A stretch of DNA of 64,000 nucleotides from Hevea brasiliensis (taxonomy: Eukaryota > Streptophyta > Magnoliopsida > Malpighiales > Euphorbiaceae): NCBI RefSeq assembly GCF_030052815.1, contig NC_079510.1, positions 6,833,375-6,897,374 of the forward strand. The letters are read 5' to 3'. The notes under the pieces are model-generated. The model worked only from the letters and a program-made list of their open reading frames with translations, did not search any database and was not told the DNA's origin. Positions 1 through 11,344 of this stretch are shown one piece after another; the stretch's first letter is position 1; each line of letters starts with the position of its first letter. Made by a program: the position numbers and the translations under genes.

Positions 1-376
1 ATTTTTTTATTTAAAATTATTTATTATATTTAAAAAAATAGATTATTCATTATTATTTTTCTACTTTTGCTCTTTATTTTTATTAAATGCTATCATAAAT
101 ATTTATACAATTTTCAAAGTGAAATAAAGAAAATTTAATCAATTTTTAATATTTTTTATAAAAATAAATTTATTTAATTATTTTTTAATTATCATAAAAG
201 ATTTAAATATGGCAAAGAAAATAGGTGGTAAAGCACAATTCTCGTACCAATATTTAAAACACAAGAGTTGACAATATACAAGGCCCGTGAGCATACAGCG
301 GCGGCAAAGCACAAGCCACTTATTTTCACAATATTGTTGCACGCGTCGAAAATTATTTAGGAGACATTTATGAATA

Positions 377-416
<40 letters not shown>

Positions 417-1486
417 TATTATTAAATTTTGAGATTTTAATTGAGGGTTAATCAAATGATTCATATGATTCAATTCAAAGTTAAGCTGATTATTAAATCC
501 TAATTTTAATATATAACAATAATAGAGTCGAAAAATAAAATAATTTTATAGAATAATTAGTTTTTATTATAATATTAAATTTATAATTATACTCGATGAG
601 TTTGTACCTTTTGAAAATACTGCATGATTTTATTAATGTTATCAAAAAGATCTTTTTTTATCTTAAAAAAATCTTTTTCAATATATATAATGAAAAAATC
701 ATTTAATTTTGTAATTGTGCCTTTACAAAATATCCTTTCAATAGAATAATAAATTTGAACTATAAAATAAAAAGTAAAATTTACCTTATAAAATTAAATT
801 TATCCACTAGTTTTGTTGATATAAAAAAAAAGGCAAAGTCAATGTTAGCTAATGAAAGAAAATAATAAAAAAAATAAAGGAATGAGAGAGGGAAAAAAAT
901 TGTAATTCTGTAAATATTATATGAGAAGAGAAAAAAATAAAAAATAAAAAATAAAGAGTTAGAAAGGAAAAATTATGTCTTAGTCAATAAATTTTAAAAT
1001 TTTTAGATTTATTATTTATTTTAAAATATTAAAATAATAAATATTCAAAGTGAAGTGTTCAACGTATTTAAATTTATTAAATATAATAATATTTAAAATA
1101 TTTTATAGGGTCGAAAATTATTTTAATGAGTTATATAAATAATTTTGTATAATAATATATCTAAAAATTTTATTTAAAAAAAATTGAGTGGGTCAATTGA
1201 TCCCATTATCCAATACATGGCTCTATTCATACTGATTTTTTTTTTCTTAGACTGGTCTGTAATAAATTTAAGACATAAGATGTATAGTGACACCTATTTA
1301 TTAAATACATGGGTTTCACGTGACTGTATCTTAGATTCATATACACCTGATCTAGATAAGAAATTTCCTCGTGTATACATGGTAAAACGTATATATTAAT
1401 AGGTGAGACTCACGTATTTATATTTAAAGTTTATAATATATGCTAGTTTAAGAGTAGTGAGTGAAATTGAAGTAATTAATTATTAC
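1..1486. other. AT-rich intergenic or distal intron, no gene seen
   Basis: Low-complexity A/T-rich sequence with a TA microsatellite at about 382-410. I searched the minus strand for the missing last exon of the reductase-like gene that starts at 7450 and did not recognise it. If it exists it lies left of the window. The short frame at 1184-1399 has no recognisable domain and a TTG start, so I treat it as chance. Confidence 0.6.
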
Positions 1487-1929
1487 CTTTGATGAAATGC
1501 AGGAACTCTTCCTTGGAAATGGAGGATTTGTGAAGATGTTTGCCGATCACATCCTCCCAAATTTCAACTTCTGTCTGAGACAAAATATTTTTGGGAGGTC
1601 TAATATAAACATTCTTATTGAGGGCACAAGGGTCATCGATGGTTTTAATAGTGTAGATAGAAGTATCATCTTCATCAACATAGATTGCTTTTTGATTGAC
1701 ATCTCCAAGACAGGAGACATGATCCCTAGAAGGAATTACGGGACAAGGTTGACAGAGTCCTCCTAGAAAATATTCAGCAAAACAATTAGCAGAAATGTTA
1801 AGTGAATGGAATTCCAGCTTCTTCAATTGCCTTTCTCACCACAAATTTGTCATCACATATGATTCTTCCAGGTTCCTTTGCTTTTTCCATTCTTGTCGGA
1901 TATATTCCGAATTCTGAAGGCACAAATCT
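1487..1929 (-). pseudogene. Exon 2 of the PLR-like gene
   Basis: 443 bp between a minus-strand CAG acceptor (1932-1930) and a GT donor (1486-1485). It carries the segment from RFVPSEFG through VVRKAIEEAGIPFT and, after a one-base shift, SANCFAEYFLGG to EEFLHFIK. The shift is an extra A in the ACTTAACATT stretch at about 1798-1800. It splits the exon into two frames, so no continuous product can be made without correction. Confidence 0.75.
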
Positions 1930-2773
1930 CTGCCATGTGTTTCATTATCAGCATACGTGAAAGCTAGAAATTTGAAGAATTCAATTAAAATAGGAAAAAT
2001 GTTCAATTTAACTGTATTAATTTAACCAATTTTTAACTTTTTTTTCTAAATTAGTTAAAGTTTCAATTTAACTCAATTTAACCTAAAAATTAAAATTTAT
2101 AAGCTAAATTTCTTAATTTAAATAAAAAAATAAGCAGTTTCATTTTTTTAATTTTGAGGCTAAATTTCTTGATTTCTTTATTTAAACCTAAAAATAAAAA
2201 AGATTAATTTTTTTTTTTAATTTTTGGGCTAAAATTAAGTTTATATTAAAAATTTTAAGTTAAATTAGATAAAAAGTTGAAAATGAGTAAAATTGAACTT
2301 TTCTAATAAGTACATGAGTGCAATTGAGTTTTAAACCATTCAAAATATAATAGGCAAAATAATTTAATTATTTTAATTCAGAAAAAGAATTAATTTTAAA
2401 AGAAATAGAATTTATTTAATGAAATATATATCCTTTTTAATATATAAATAAATAATGAACATTTCATTCCATTGCTGTTATATGTTGTATGCCAAATTAA
2501 GTTCATTTTATTTACAAAATGAAAGTAAAAAACATAAGATATATAATTTTAATCATTGATTGTAATGTCCATTATTAAAAAAAATATTAATTATAAATTA
2601 TAAAATAAAAATAATTCAAATTAGTATATTAATAAAATAAATATGGCTATTTGTGTGGTATAGAACTTTGTAATCAAATGGAGAAAATTTTTAAATATAT
2701 AATTTAATTTATATATTTTATAAATAAAAATTAATAAATATGATTCATTACAATTTTAAATAATATATTAATG

Positions 2774-5700
2774 ATTAATGTAACACCCTCACCATCGGTA
2801 GTCTGTACGTTCTAGTGTTCTGACGACTAATGTTTATCTGGACAGTTAGGATATCTGGAACTACACTTAAAGGATAGTGAGGAGATATAAAATGATGGAA
2901 TACATAGTAAGAAAATACAAGAAAAATTAAGAGAAAATAAAAGAAATAAAATACAATTTGGTTAAACGAGCTAGAAACCATAGCGATGGGTGATCGCATC
3001 AGGAAGTTACGGCGATGACCGTTAACTAGCCCTGAACCACGGGGAATCCTAAAAAATATTTTCGGGATGAAATTAAAGGTCTACTGAGGTGTAATTGATA
3101 TTGGAAATGTCAAAGAAAAATTAATCATTTAGTACAAAGAAAAATGAAAAATCAAGAAACCAACAAAAATCGGTAGTACCGAAAAATCAGAAATACAACT
3201 TGAAGATGGGCATTTTGGTCATTTGACACCTAGAGTTGGCTTTTGACCTAAATGTCCATTAAAAATAAGTAGTATTAAATTTTGGGAACCCCATGAAAAA
3301 GAAAATTAAATATGTAATGAAAATTAGGGAAAATATGGGAGGATTAAATTGAATTATGAAACTTTGGATTATTAAAATATTTAATCTAAGTTAGTGGACA
3401 TTAAGTGACACTATATAAAGACACATAAGGACACCTAAGGAGCAGAATTGTCCCACTCACTTCATCATTTTCATCAAGCTTCTCTCCCATGGCCGAATGT
3501 TCTTCCAAGCTATCATCCCATGGCCGTTTCATGTAAGCCTTTATCTACCCATCTTCAAGTCTAGATTTTAATAATTTCCTTCATTAAAGTTGCTCTATAC
3601 ATCATGGGCAACACAAAGGCAGCAAAAAGAAGAACTTTGGGTGAGGTTTTATAAAGCTCAAAATAAGGTTAGTGCTTATTTTTCCTCTCTTGCTTAACTA
3701 AACTTTGAGTTGATGTTGTGATGAGTTGAATTGTGGAGAAATTGAAAAAAATAGATGAGCATTTGTGGGGATCCAAATTCGGCAGCCATGGAAGTCCATG
3801 GGAAGTTGATTAATTCTACTTGTAATTGATGGGTAGACATGTTGATTTAAGTAAATAAATGAATTAGAGTTTATGGGCATGTCTATGTTTGAAATGATAA
3901 TTGAATTAGGGGTTTGAATAAGTGTTAAAGACTTTGGACAATTGAGCTTAAATGTGGCAACCTTCATTTCCATGGGGTTATGATTTATTTCTTCACATAT
4001 ATGGTGAATTGAGAGGTTGATTAGAGGGCTTATAGGTACTAGAGTTTAATTGTCATATGCATGCTTGAATTGGATATTTGAAGTAAGGTGGTGAAATGAA
4101 TATGGAAGTGGGAACATATGTACAAATTGGCAGCCTTGATGTACTTAAAAAAGCCTTAATTTCATATATATTGATGTTGATTAATGATTAATAGAATGTA
4201 CATTATTGGTTTGGATAAATTGAATTAGGGTTTGGAGAATTGAATTGTTGTTGGACATTGATTTAACTGAATTGAGTGATGCTGAATATTTAGTTGAATT
4301 GAATTGTTATTGGACATTTGATTTAATGAATTGAGTTGTTGCTGGACACTTGACCAAATTAAGATGTGAATGATGCCAATAGAAGTGCTATGTATGCGAA
4401 TTTTAGTTTTGGGAGGAAGAGGAATATCAATTGGAAGTGTATTTTCTTGTGCAGGTTGTGTTTGTTGTTGGCAGTAGCTAAATTGAGCCATAAGTGCAAA
4501 TTTGTGACCCCAATTGGTATGAGGCTAATTGAAGGTAAAACTAGATATAAAATAGGCTAACTTTCATGGGGAAATGTTGCCAAAATTCTGTCCAGAAAGT
4601 GACCATCTATTTGACCTAATCCGGATTTGGTAGTGTGTAAAACCTAAAATCTGACCATATGAACAGTAGCCATTCAATTGACCATAACTCACTCAAAACA
4701 TGTCTAAATGACCTAAAATTTATACCGATGGAAAGCTTAGACATAGGGCTACAACTTTGGTGAAGATCATAGAACCCAAAAATGCCATTAACTGAGTCAA
4801 ATTACTTGCACAACTTGAGGTATCAAAACTGTCCAGAACCATTGCAACCCAGAATTTGACCATATGAACAGTAGCCACTCATTTAGCCATAACTCACTGT
4901 AAACAAGTCCAAATGACCTGAAATTTATATCAATGGAAAGCTTAGACATAGAGCTATAACATGAAGACACCAAAGCCCAAAAATAACTAGAACCAAGTCA
5001 ATTTGCTTGCCTAAGTTAGGGTACCAAATCTGCTAGAATTGAGTTTGACCTAAAAATGACCTAACTTTGTATTAAAAATGCAATCTGTCCAGCTTTAGTA
5101 AATTGATCATATCTTGGTCTATACAACTCAGAATGACCTGAAATCAGTGCCAAAGGTTCAATAAGACATAGAACTATAAATTTGCTTCTTTGACCAGAAT
5201 CTAAAAATCAAGGAAAAAAGGACATTTAGCTAGATCAGTCTAACATACCAAAACTAAAAAATTGATAATACTATACAATAAGGCCTTGAAATAAATTGGC
5301 AATAAATGCCAACTTGTGAGAAATGTACAATGTACTATATTGGCATCATATTGAAATGCAAATTGTGACATGTTGATACTAGAATCAACTTATCCATGAT
5401 GTATAAAAAGGTCAACATGTTCGTTGACCAGTGAAAGGCATAATGACATATAAACTCTAAAAATAAAGAATTAAATATGTAATCTTATAATATGCTCTAG
5501 TTTGCCTAGTTGACTAGTTTGAATAAGTTGCCATGCCAATAGGGTTCTAACAGCTGTATTGTAAATGGCATAGTGCCATATTGTGTTTTATGGCTTATTA
5601 TGCCGCACTATGATTTTAATAACCTATGGCTATATGGATTGTGTTATTATACTTGGCTTATTGCTTGATTGATTATATGGCTTCTTAGCCCCACTGTTTG

Positions 5701-6832
5701 CACACTGGGAGATACTTTGTGATCGATGGTGTGACAGCCCGAGGTACTAGGTACCCAGTGCTATTTCATCCATAGTTTGTACACTGGGAGATATTTTGTG
5801 ACCAATGGTGTGATGGCCCGAGGTGCTAGGTACCCAGTACTATTTTATCCGTTTATCCAGTCTGGTCAGTGTATAGGCTACATAAGCAGTCAATTAAAAC
5901 ATTATTTCATTTAGGCAGTTAAGTTAAGTTAAGTATAATAAAATTTCACTACAATTAAATTAAGTATTAAATGAAATGAGTAAAAGAGATTAGCAATAGA
6001 AACATAACAAAAATACAATTTGCAGAACCCTAGAGACTTAAAATACAATACAGTTAGAATAATTTATATACTGGGTATTATTAACTAAAAGGTTATAAAC
6101 TTAGCACTTCCAAAGAGGAACAAACTAGTATGTAAGATAGTTAATACTAGAAATACCATACCAAATAAAATTGATTCATGAGTATTCGAATTATGATCTA
6201 TTTCTTTCTTTATTTGTATATATTATTTTATTATTATATTATTGCACCACTAAGCAGAAATACTTAGCACGATGGAATTGTTTCCTCGCGCAGGTATTGA
6301 AGGTAAAACCAGTAGACAATTGACTGAGATTTTTGGAGTCCAGATCTGTAGAAGTGTCAGAAGAGTTCAAGGTTGTCACATTCTTAGCAATGCATGTAGA
6401 TAGGGCTCACATTAAGCATATAACGTATTTTGTATATTTTAATTATTTCTTATATTGTAATTCAAACTAAGAAATTGCATTAATTAAGTCTGTGATTTAA
6501 TTAAACTATATAACATATAGACTGTGATTTTATGCAATTAGTTGCAAATTATGTATATTGATGAAATTAAGAATTTCGATATAAGAGCTGAGTGTGATTA
6601 TGAATGAGACTGTGATTATGATTATTGAGACTGTGATTATGATTATTGAGACCATATGGTATTTACCACATTAGTCAGACTTTAATAAATAACGTTAGTG
6701 CCTAAACCATTTTTCAACAAATAAAGTTTTAAAATTAACAGTAAACAGGACAGCATAAGATAGGGTGCTCCGGCACCGAATGTGCATTCTTTGCTCAGCT
6801 ACACTATAGACGGGTGAGGGTGTTATAATTAA
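2774..6832 (+). mobile_element. Solo LTR (family A, about 4.05 kb) in the intron of the PLR-like gene
   Basis: The element runs 2779-6827. It begins TGTAACACCCTCACC and ends GGTGAGGGTGTTATA, i.e. inverted ends of the usual TGTAACACCC type (final CA mutated to TA). It is flanked by a perfect 5-bp target duplication ATTAA (2774-2778 and 6828-6832). No primer site, polypurine tract or retroviral-type domain is seen inside, so I read it as a solo LTR left by LTR-LTR recombination. Internally there are imperfect direct repeats of about 200-290 bp between 4600 and 5200 (units starting CCATATGAACAGTAGCCA). A second, reversed and interrupted copy lies at 9011-11339 plus 24283-24615. Confidence 0.75.
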
Positions 6833-6855
6833 TTTAGTAAATATTTACACCTAAT

Positions 6856-6858
<3 letters not shown>

Positions 6859-6915
<57 letters not shown>
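6859..6915. repeat. (TA)n microsatellite
   Basis: About 57 bp of uninterrupted TA just outside the solo LTR, within the intron of the PLR-like gene. Confidence 0.95.
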
Positions 6916-6918
<3 letters not shown>

Positions 6919-7125
6919 CACTGGAAAAGAGATTAAGAGATCGAAGACTCGAACTTGACTCTGTAGAATTAATGTACTCGAATTAAGATAAAAAACAACT
7001 CAATCAACCATTATCTAACCACAAAGTGATTACATATATGCATAAAATGGATATATTTTTGTTATAATTTTCTGAAGAGTGAGTTAAATAATTTCAAAGG
7101 TAGGAAGAGAAAAACACATATATAC

Positions 7126-7442
7126 CTTAACATTTGGAGCTTGTTTGATAGCATTAACAAGCTTGAGTTGGAGAAGGATTTGGTGGCTCCTAATAATATG
7201 ACCACCATAAATTGCACAAATAACAACATCAACTAATTTTACAGCTTCTACAAGGCTTTGGTAATCTTGATAAACAACATTGCACCAGATGAGCTCCTTG
7301 TTCCTTAAATGACAATAATATTTGCACTTTCTCAATCTCCACACAAATCTCGTGCCTTTGGACAATGTATGTTTCATGCCCTAAGGCTAAACTTACCTTC
7401 ACCAACAGGTACCCAGTTCCTCCTACTATCAAAACCTTGCTT

Positions 7443-7450
<8 letters not shown>
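7126..7450 (-). pseudogene. Exon 1 of the PLR-like gene
   Basis: 325 bp from ATG at 7450 to the donor at 7125. The first frame reads through the NADPH-binding region to GAHLV. The continuation (DYQSLVEAVKLVDVVICAI, then QILLQLKLV) is in another frame, so there is an indel near 7270-7285. Compared with the family about three residues are absent directly after GGTGYL. Confidence 0.75.

Positions 7451-7499
<49 letters not shown>
7449..7499. repeat. (CT)n microsatellite in the 5' leader of the PLR-like gene
   Basis: About 50 bp of CT (GA on the coding strand) directly upstream of the minus-strand ATG at 7450, the usual place for GA-rich tracts in plant 5' untranslated regions. Chance frames over this tract give Ser-Leu or Arg-Glu runs and are not genes. 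Confidence 0.9.
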
Positions 7500-7500
<1 letters not shown>

Positions 7501-7650
7501 GGAGATTTGAAGATATCTTCATTTCACCAACTTTTGTGGCTTTACATAGTTTTTTTTTTTTTAATTAGGTTTGATTTCAATTTGTTCCTTTGGGTCTAAA
7601 CATTTTTTTTTTCCAGAAATCAAACCCATCATATAATTGTCATTGTAGTT

Positions 7651-7706
<56 letters not shown>

Positions 7707-7824
7707 TTTACATGAGTATATTTTAGGTCCGTTTTATGATCATAGAAGACTAAACTTTTTGGGATTTATGGCTGCCTGCATCCTCTAAGGATTGAAGCTA
7801 AGTTATTTCCTTAGGAGCGTAGTA
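7500..7824. other. Upstream region of the PLR-like gene
   Basis: About 325 bp with a (TA)n tract at 7656-7703 and no gene. Promoter elements for the minus-strand gene would lie here, but I see none that I can defend. Confidence 0.5.
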
Positions 7825-7829
7825 GGTCT

Positions 7830-8023
7830 TGTAGAAACTTAGAGAAAATTGTATATATATTGATAGGCTGATAGCCAAAAATATTTATACAAGAGGAATG
7901 AGAGCTACAACAACAACTCTAGCTAATCATGAGCTGGAAAATATTTACATGATCTAGAAAATATTGAGCATAACAACATAATCAATAATTACCAAACATA
8001 TAACAAATACGTGATCCTCTACA
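7830..8023 (-). repeat. Copia 3' LTR (194 bp)
   Basis: On the minus strand it starts TGTAGAGGATCACG and ends CTAAGTTTCTACA. It closely matches the 5' LTR copies at 25496-25694 and 28834-29032. The purine tract TTGTGGGGGCG precedes it (8024-8034). Confidence 0.85.
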
Positions 8024-9010
8024 CGCCCCCACAAGCCAATGCCGATCGTGGAAGGAGGCGAAGCTTGCTGCGAAAGAACAAGAACCTATCAGTAGGCAGA
8101 GGCTTGGTAAAAATATCTCCAATTTGATCAGCAGTGGAAATGAACTTGATTTGCAATTGATCCATAGCAACTCTCTCACGAACAAAATGGTAATCAAGCT
8201 CGATATGTTTTGTTTGAGCATGAAAAAGGGGATTGGAAGAAAGATAAATTGCTCCCATATTGTCACACCAAAGGATAAGTGGATGAGAAGTTGAGATTCC
8301 AAGTTCTCTGAGTATTGATTAAAGCCATATAACCTCTGCAGTACCATTAGCAATGGATTTATACTCACTCTCTATGGATGAACGAGCAATCGTAGGCTAT
8401 TTCTTAGCAACCCCAGACACAAGATTAGAACCTAAATACACAACATAACCACTCGTAGATCATCGATCATCATTGCACCTGCTCCAATCACTATCAGTAA
8501 AACACTGAAGTTAACAATTTGAATCAGAAGTAAGAAAAATACCATGAGGGCTGGTGGAAGCAAGATAACGAAGAAGTTTTTTTACAGCTTTCTAATGAAT
8601 ATCAGTTGGGGCATGCATGTATTGACGTAATTTATTTACTGCAAAAGAAATGTCTGGACGGGTCATGGTTGCATATTGAAGAGTACTAACTGTTTGCCAA
8701 AATTGAGTGCCATCTTCAAGAAGAGTACCATCGATTTTATTCAAGATTGGTTTGACAGCAATGGGAGTACTACAGTCCTTTGCATCCGTCATGCCAGTTT
8801 GTTCAAGCAAATTAGAAATGTACTTTTGCTGGCTTAAAAGAATTCCTTTAGGAGAGTGAAGAACTTCTATTCTGAGAAAATAAGAGAGGAGACCGAGATC
8901 CTTAATTGGAAATTGTCGATGCAATGCTTGAATAAATTGTTGAATTGCAGTAGTGGAAGAACCAACACCGTCCAATCTCATCAACTCAATCAAGCGAGAA
9001 GCAATTCATT
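8019..9010 (-). pseudogene. Copia pol remnant: reverse transcriptase C-terminal half and RNase H
   Basis: Reading from about 9010 downward: a degenerate YVDD region, then FPIKDLGLLSYFL, LLSQQKYISNLL, TRPDISFAVNKL (8592-8993), then the RNase H part with the CVYLGSN-like and ARSS.ESEY signatures, and the terminal NPLFHAQTKHIELDYHFVRE and DIFTKPLP (8019-8258). In-frame stops fall at positions where the family has Gln (CAG to TAG) or Arg codons, consistent with C-to-T decay. The final stop TAG lies inside the LTR start, as in many copia elements. No active product is possible. Confidence 0.85.
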
Positions 9011-11339
9011 AATTGAAAATTTTAGAAGAAGCTTAAATATTGCATTAATCAGAATAAATAAGTTTACATTATAAAATTTACATAAACCAAAAATAAAATT
9101 TCAACACTTTATACAACTGCTCAAGTCCTTTACATACATACATACATACATGTGCATATACATCAAAAGAAAATTTACAAAGGGTATGATCAATATACCC
9201 AGTAACAAATATAAAACAATGCTTCAGTAGCGCTATAAGTAGCTCACTTGCTGCTTTATCTATCTCCTTACCTACGACAGTATAAACAAGCTATCGCTGA
9301 GCCAAAAACTCAGTGGTGCATAACTTAAAAAAAAAAAAAAAATTAACACATCAATATAAATCACAATTTGCCAAACTAAATCAATTTGAAAAAAAAAAAG
9401 TAGTAGTAGTTGTGCACAAACCTCTTATTCTCTTCTTGCTTAATTCAACCTCTTCTTGTCCTTTGATATATCTTTCTCCACTGAAAATACACAATGGAGA
9501 TGTCTTAATACTTAATTCAATTACCACTAATTGTTAATTAATTAAATGCCTAATGAATACCTAAATCAGTTAAGCAATTTCTAAAGGTTTGGATTCTGGA
9601 CATATTTATACCCTGTCTTTGGAACTCAATTTCAACTTAGTTTTTATCATAAATTTGATGAAGTGTTCTTCATGAAAATTGTGCCTCTATGTCTTAGTTT
9701 TATTTCCCAATTTGAATCACTCTATTTGGAGTTTTTTTCGCTCTAGTTATAGTCAATTTACCATTCGGGTATCAAGTGGTCAATCTGACCAGGTGTAGGA
9801 ATTTTCAGAATTGGAATCCCTAACTTGTGCTAGAAATTTCTCTAAGTTGCATTTGGTTTTGGGTTCTAGTCAAAACATCAAAGTTGTAGTTCTAGGTCTT
9901 ATAGAAATTTTGGCTTTGGTTTCACTGTATTTACAATTTTTTGGATCAAGCTATGACATTTTTGCCAAAATTGGTCTAATAGGTCTAAGTCCAGAATTTC
10001 TGGGTCAAGTCTGGTTCTGGTAGATTGATTGACCTAACTTTTCTAGCAATTTGATTTGGTTAGAGTCAGAATTTGGGTTCATGATCATCATGAAAAATGT
10101 GCTCCTATATCTAACCTTTCCAATGGTTCAAGAATCAGGTCATTCTGACCTTCCTAGAGTGAGTTATGGCCATTTGAATATGTACTATTTATTTGGTCAT
10201 TTTTTTTCCAGGTCCAGTATTAGGTCACCCAGATTCTAGCCAATTTTAGACTAACTTATGGTCAGTTTTTGGGCAATGTTTCTACATGAAAAATGTGGCA
10301 TTATGACCCTAATTTCATCTCCAATTGGCCTCACACTTATTGGAGCAACACAACTCTACTTATGGCCATTTACCCATGCTGGACTTATTGGTCCAGAATT
10401 CAACAATTCAACAATCCTCAATTTCCTCAAGTCCATTCATCAATTCTCAATTCTAAGCATACTAAATGACCATAATTAAGCATCACAAACAATAATTGGT
10501 CAATAATTTTCAAAAATCCATAATTTCTTCCAAAACCCAAGCCACCATAAACCCTAGTTCTCCCAAATTTCACAATTCATGCAATTCTCAACATCTCAAT
10601 CATGTCTACTACTCCAAACAAGCTCAAACTCATGTTCAATTCAAACAAACACCATCAAACCTTAGCATACCTATAGCTCACTGAATTTTTATCCCTTCAT
10701 ACATGCATAATTTTTATGTTTCCTTAAGTTCAATTCCCACATCTAAGCTTAATTTCATGCATATATACTTAGTTATGTTAGAAAGACAACTTACCTTTGA
10801 TGAAGCTTTTCCTAACTTCAATCTCTTCACTTTTTCTTCCTTTCTTTACTTCTAAATTCTTAACCAAGGTCTAATTTGAAGAATTGGTGTTGGGAATTAT
10901 GAGAATTACGAAGAAAATTTAGGATTTTATGAGATTCAATTATGCATCAATATAGGATTTTGAGAGAAATGGTGAGAGAGAGAGGGACGGCTGGACATGG
11001 GAGGAAGAAAGTGAATTTTTTTCTTTTTAATTTTGTCTTTATGTATATATATTTATCCTTAAATTTTCATAAATTAAAATTATAAATTAATTAGGTCATG
11101 CTTACCTCACACTTATGTCATAATTCCCTTAAAAATTTGAATTTCTATTTCCTTTTTCTTTTCTTCCATACACTTCTTTATGTTTTTAATTCTTTTTCAT
11201 AATTTTAATTTCCTACATTTTAATGGATATTTAGGTCAAAAGTCATCCTAAGAGTGAATTGACCAAAATACCCCTTATCGAGTCTGATCAATTTTTCTAA
11301 TAGTACTAGGTTACTTCCTGAACTCTGATTCAATTATTT
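9011..11339 (-). mobile_element. Reversed family A LTR, distal part (first interruption of the copia)
   Basis: Reverse-complement relative of the solo LTR at 2779-6827. Shared landmarks are a CACTGAG...CTCAGCG hairpin-like motif (about 9290-9315, compare 6245-6270), the repeats about gene-poor 'clouded' segments 9600-10400 (compare 4600-5200), and the segment at 11222-11280 matching 3208-3262. A poly-A tract and small chance frames are present; no protein domain was recognised. The expected terminal GGTGAGGGTGTTA end is not found near 9000, so this end is truncated or deleted. It continues at 24283-24615. Confidence 0.65.
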
Positions 11340-11344
11340 GAACT

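Larger units (their letters stand above)
1487..7450 (-). pseudogene. Pinoresinol-lariciresinol reductase-like gene, frameshifted, last exon not in window
   Basis: The family (isoflavone reductase / PCBER / PLR, NADPH-dependent SDR-like cytosolic enzymes of lignan synthesis, about 310-320 residues) is recognised in two exons. Exon 1 is 7450 to 7126: ATG at 7450, nucleotide-binding start with VLIVGGTGYL, then HETYIVQRHEI, LLSFKEQGAHLV and VVICAIYGGH, ending at a GT donor (7125-7124). Exon 2 is 1929 to 1487, after a CAG acceptor: RFVPSEFG, then SANCFAEYFLGGLCQP, KAIYVDEDD and YIRPPKNILSQ, ending at a GT donor (1486-1485). FLGGLCQP resembles PLR more than PCBER. Breaks: the residues after GGTGYL are missing, which removes the third glycine of the cofactor loop; the frame shifts near 7270-7285 of exon 1; and a one-base insertion at about 1798 follows IPFT. 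The C-terminal 50-60 residues are not seen. The intron (1930-7125) is about 5.2 kb only because of the LTR inserted in it. Family assignment is firm; PLR versus close relatives is inference. Confidence 0.75.

Noticed and set aside
1184..1399. 71-codon frame with a hydrophobic N terminus
   Set aside because: TTG start, AT-rich context, no domain, no splice or promoter support.
4225..4560. Frames on both strands within the 4 kb LTR
   Set aside because: Gln/Asn-rich chance translation of AT-rich repeats; no homology recognised.
7309..7599. Ser-Leu rich frames
   Set aside because: Translation of the (CT)n tract opposite the PLR-like exon.
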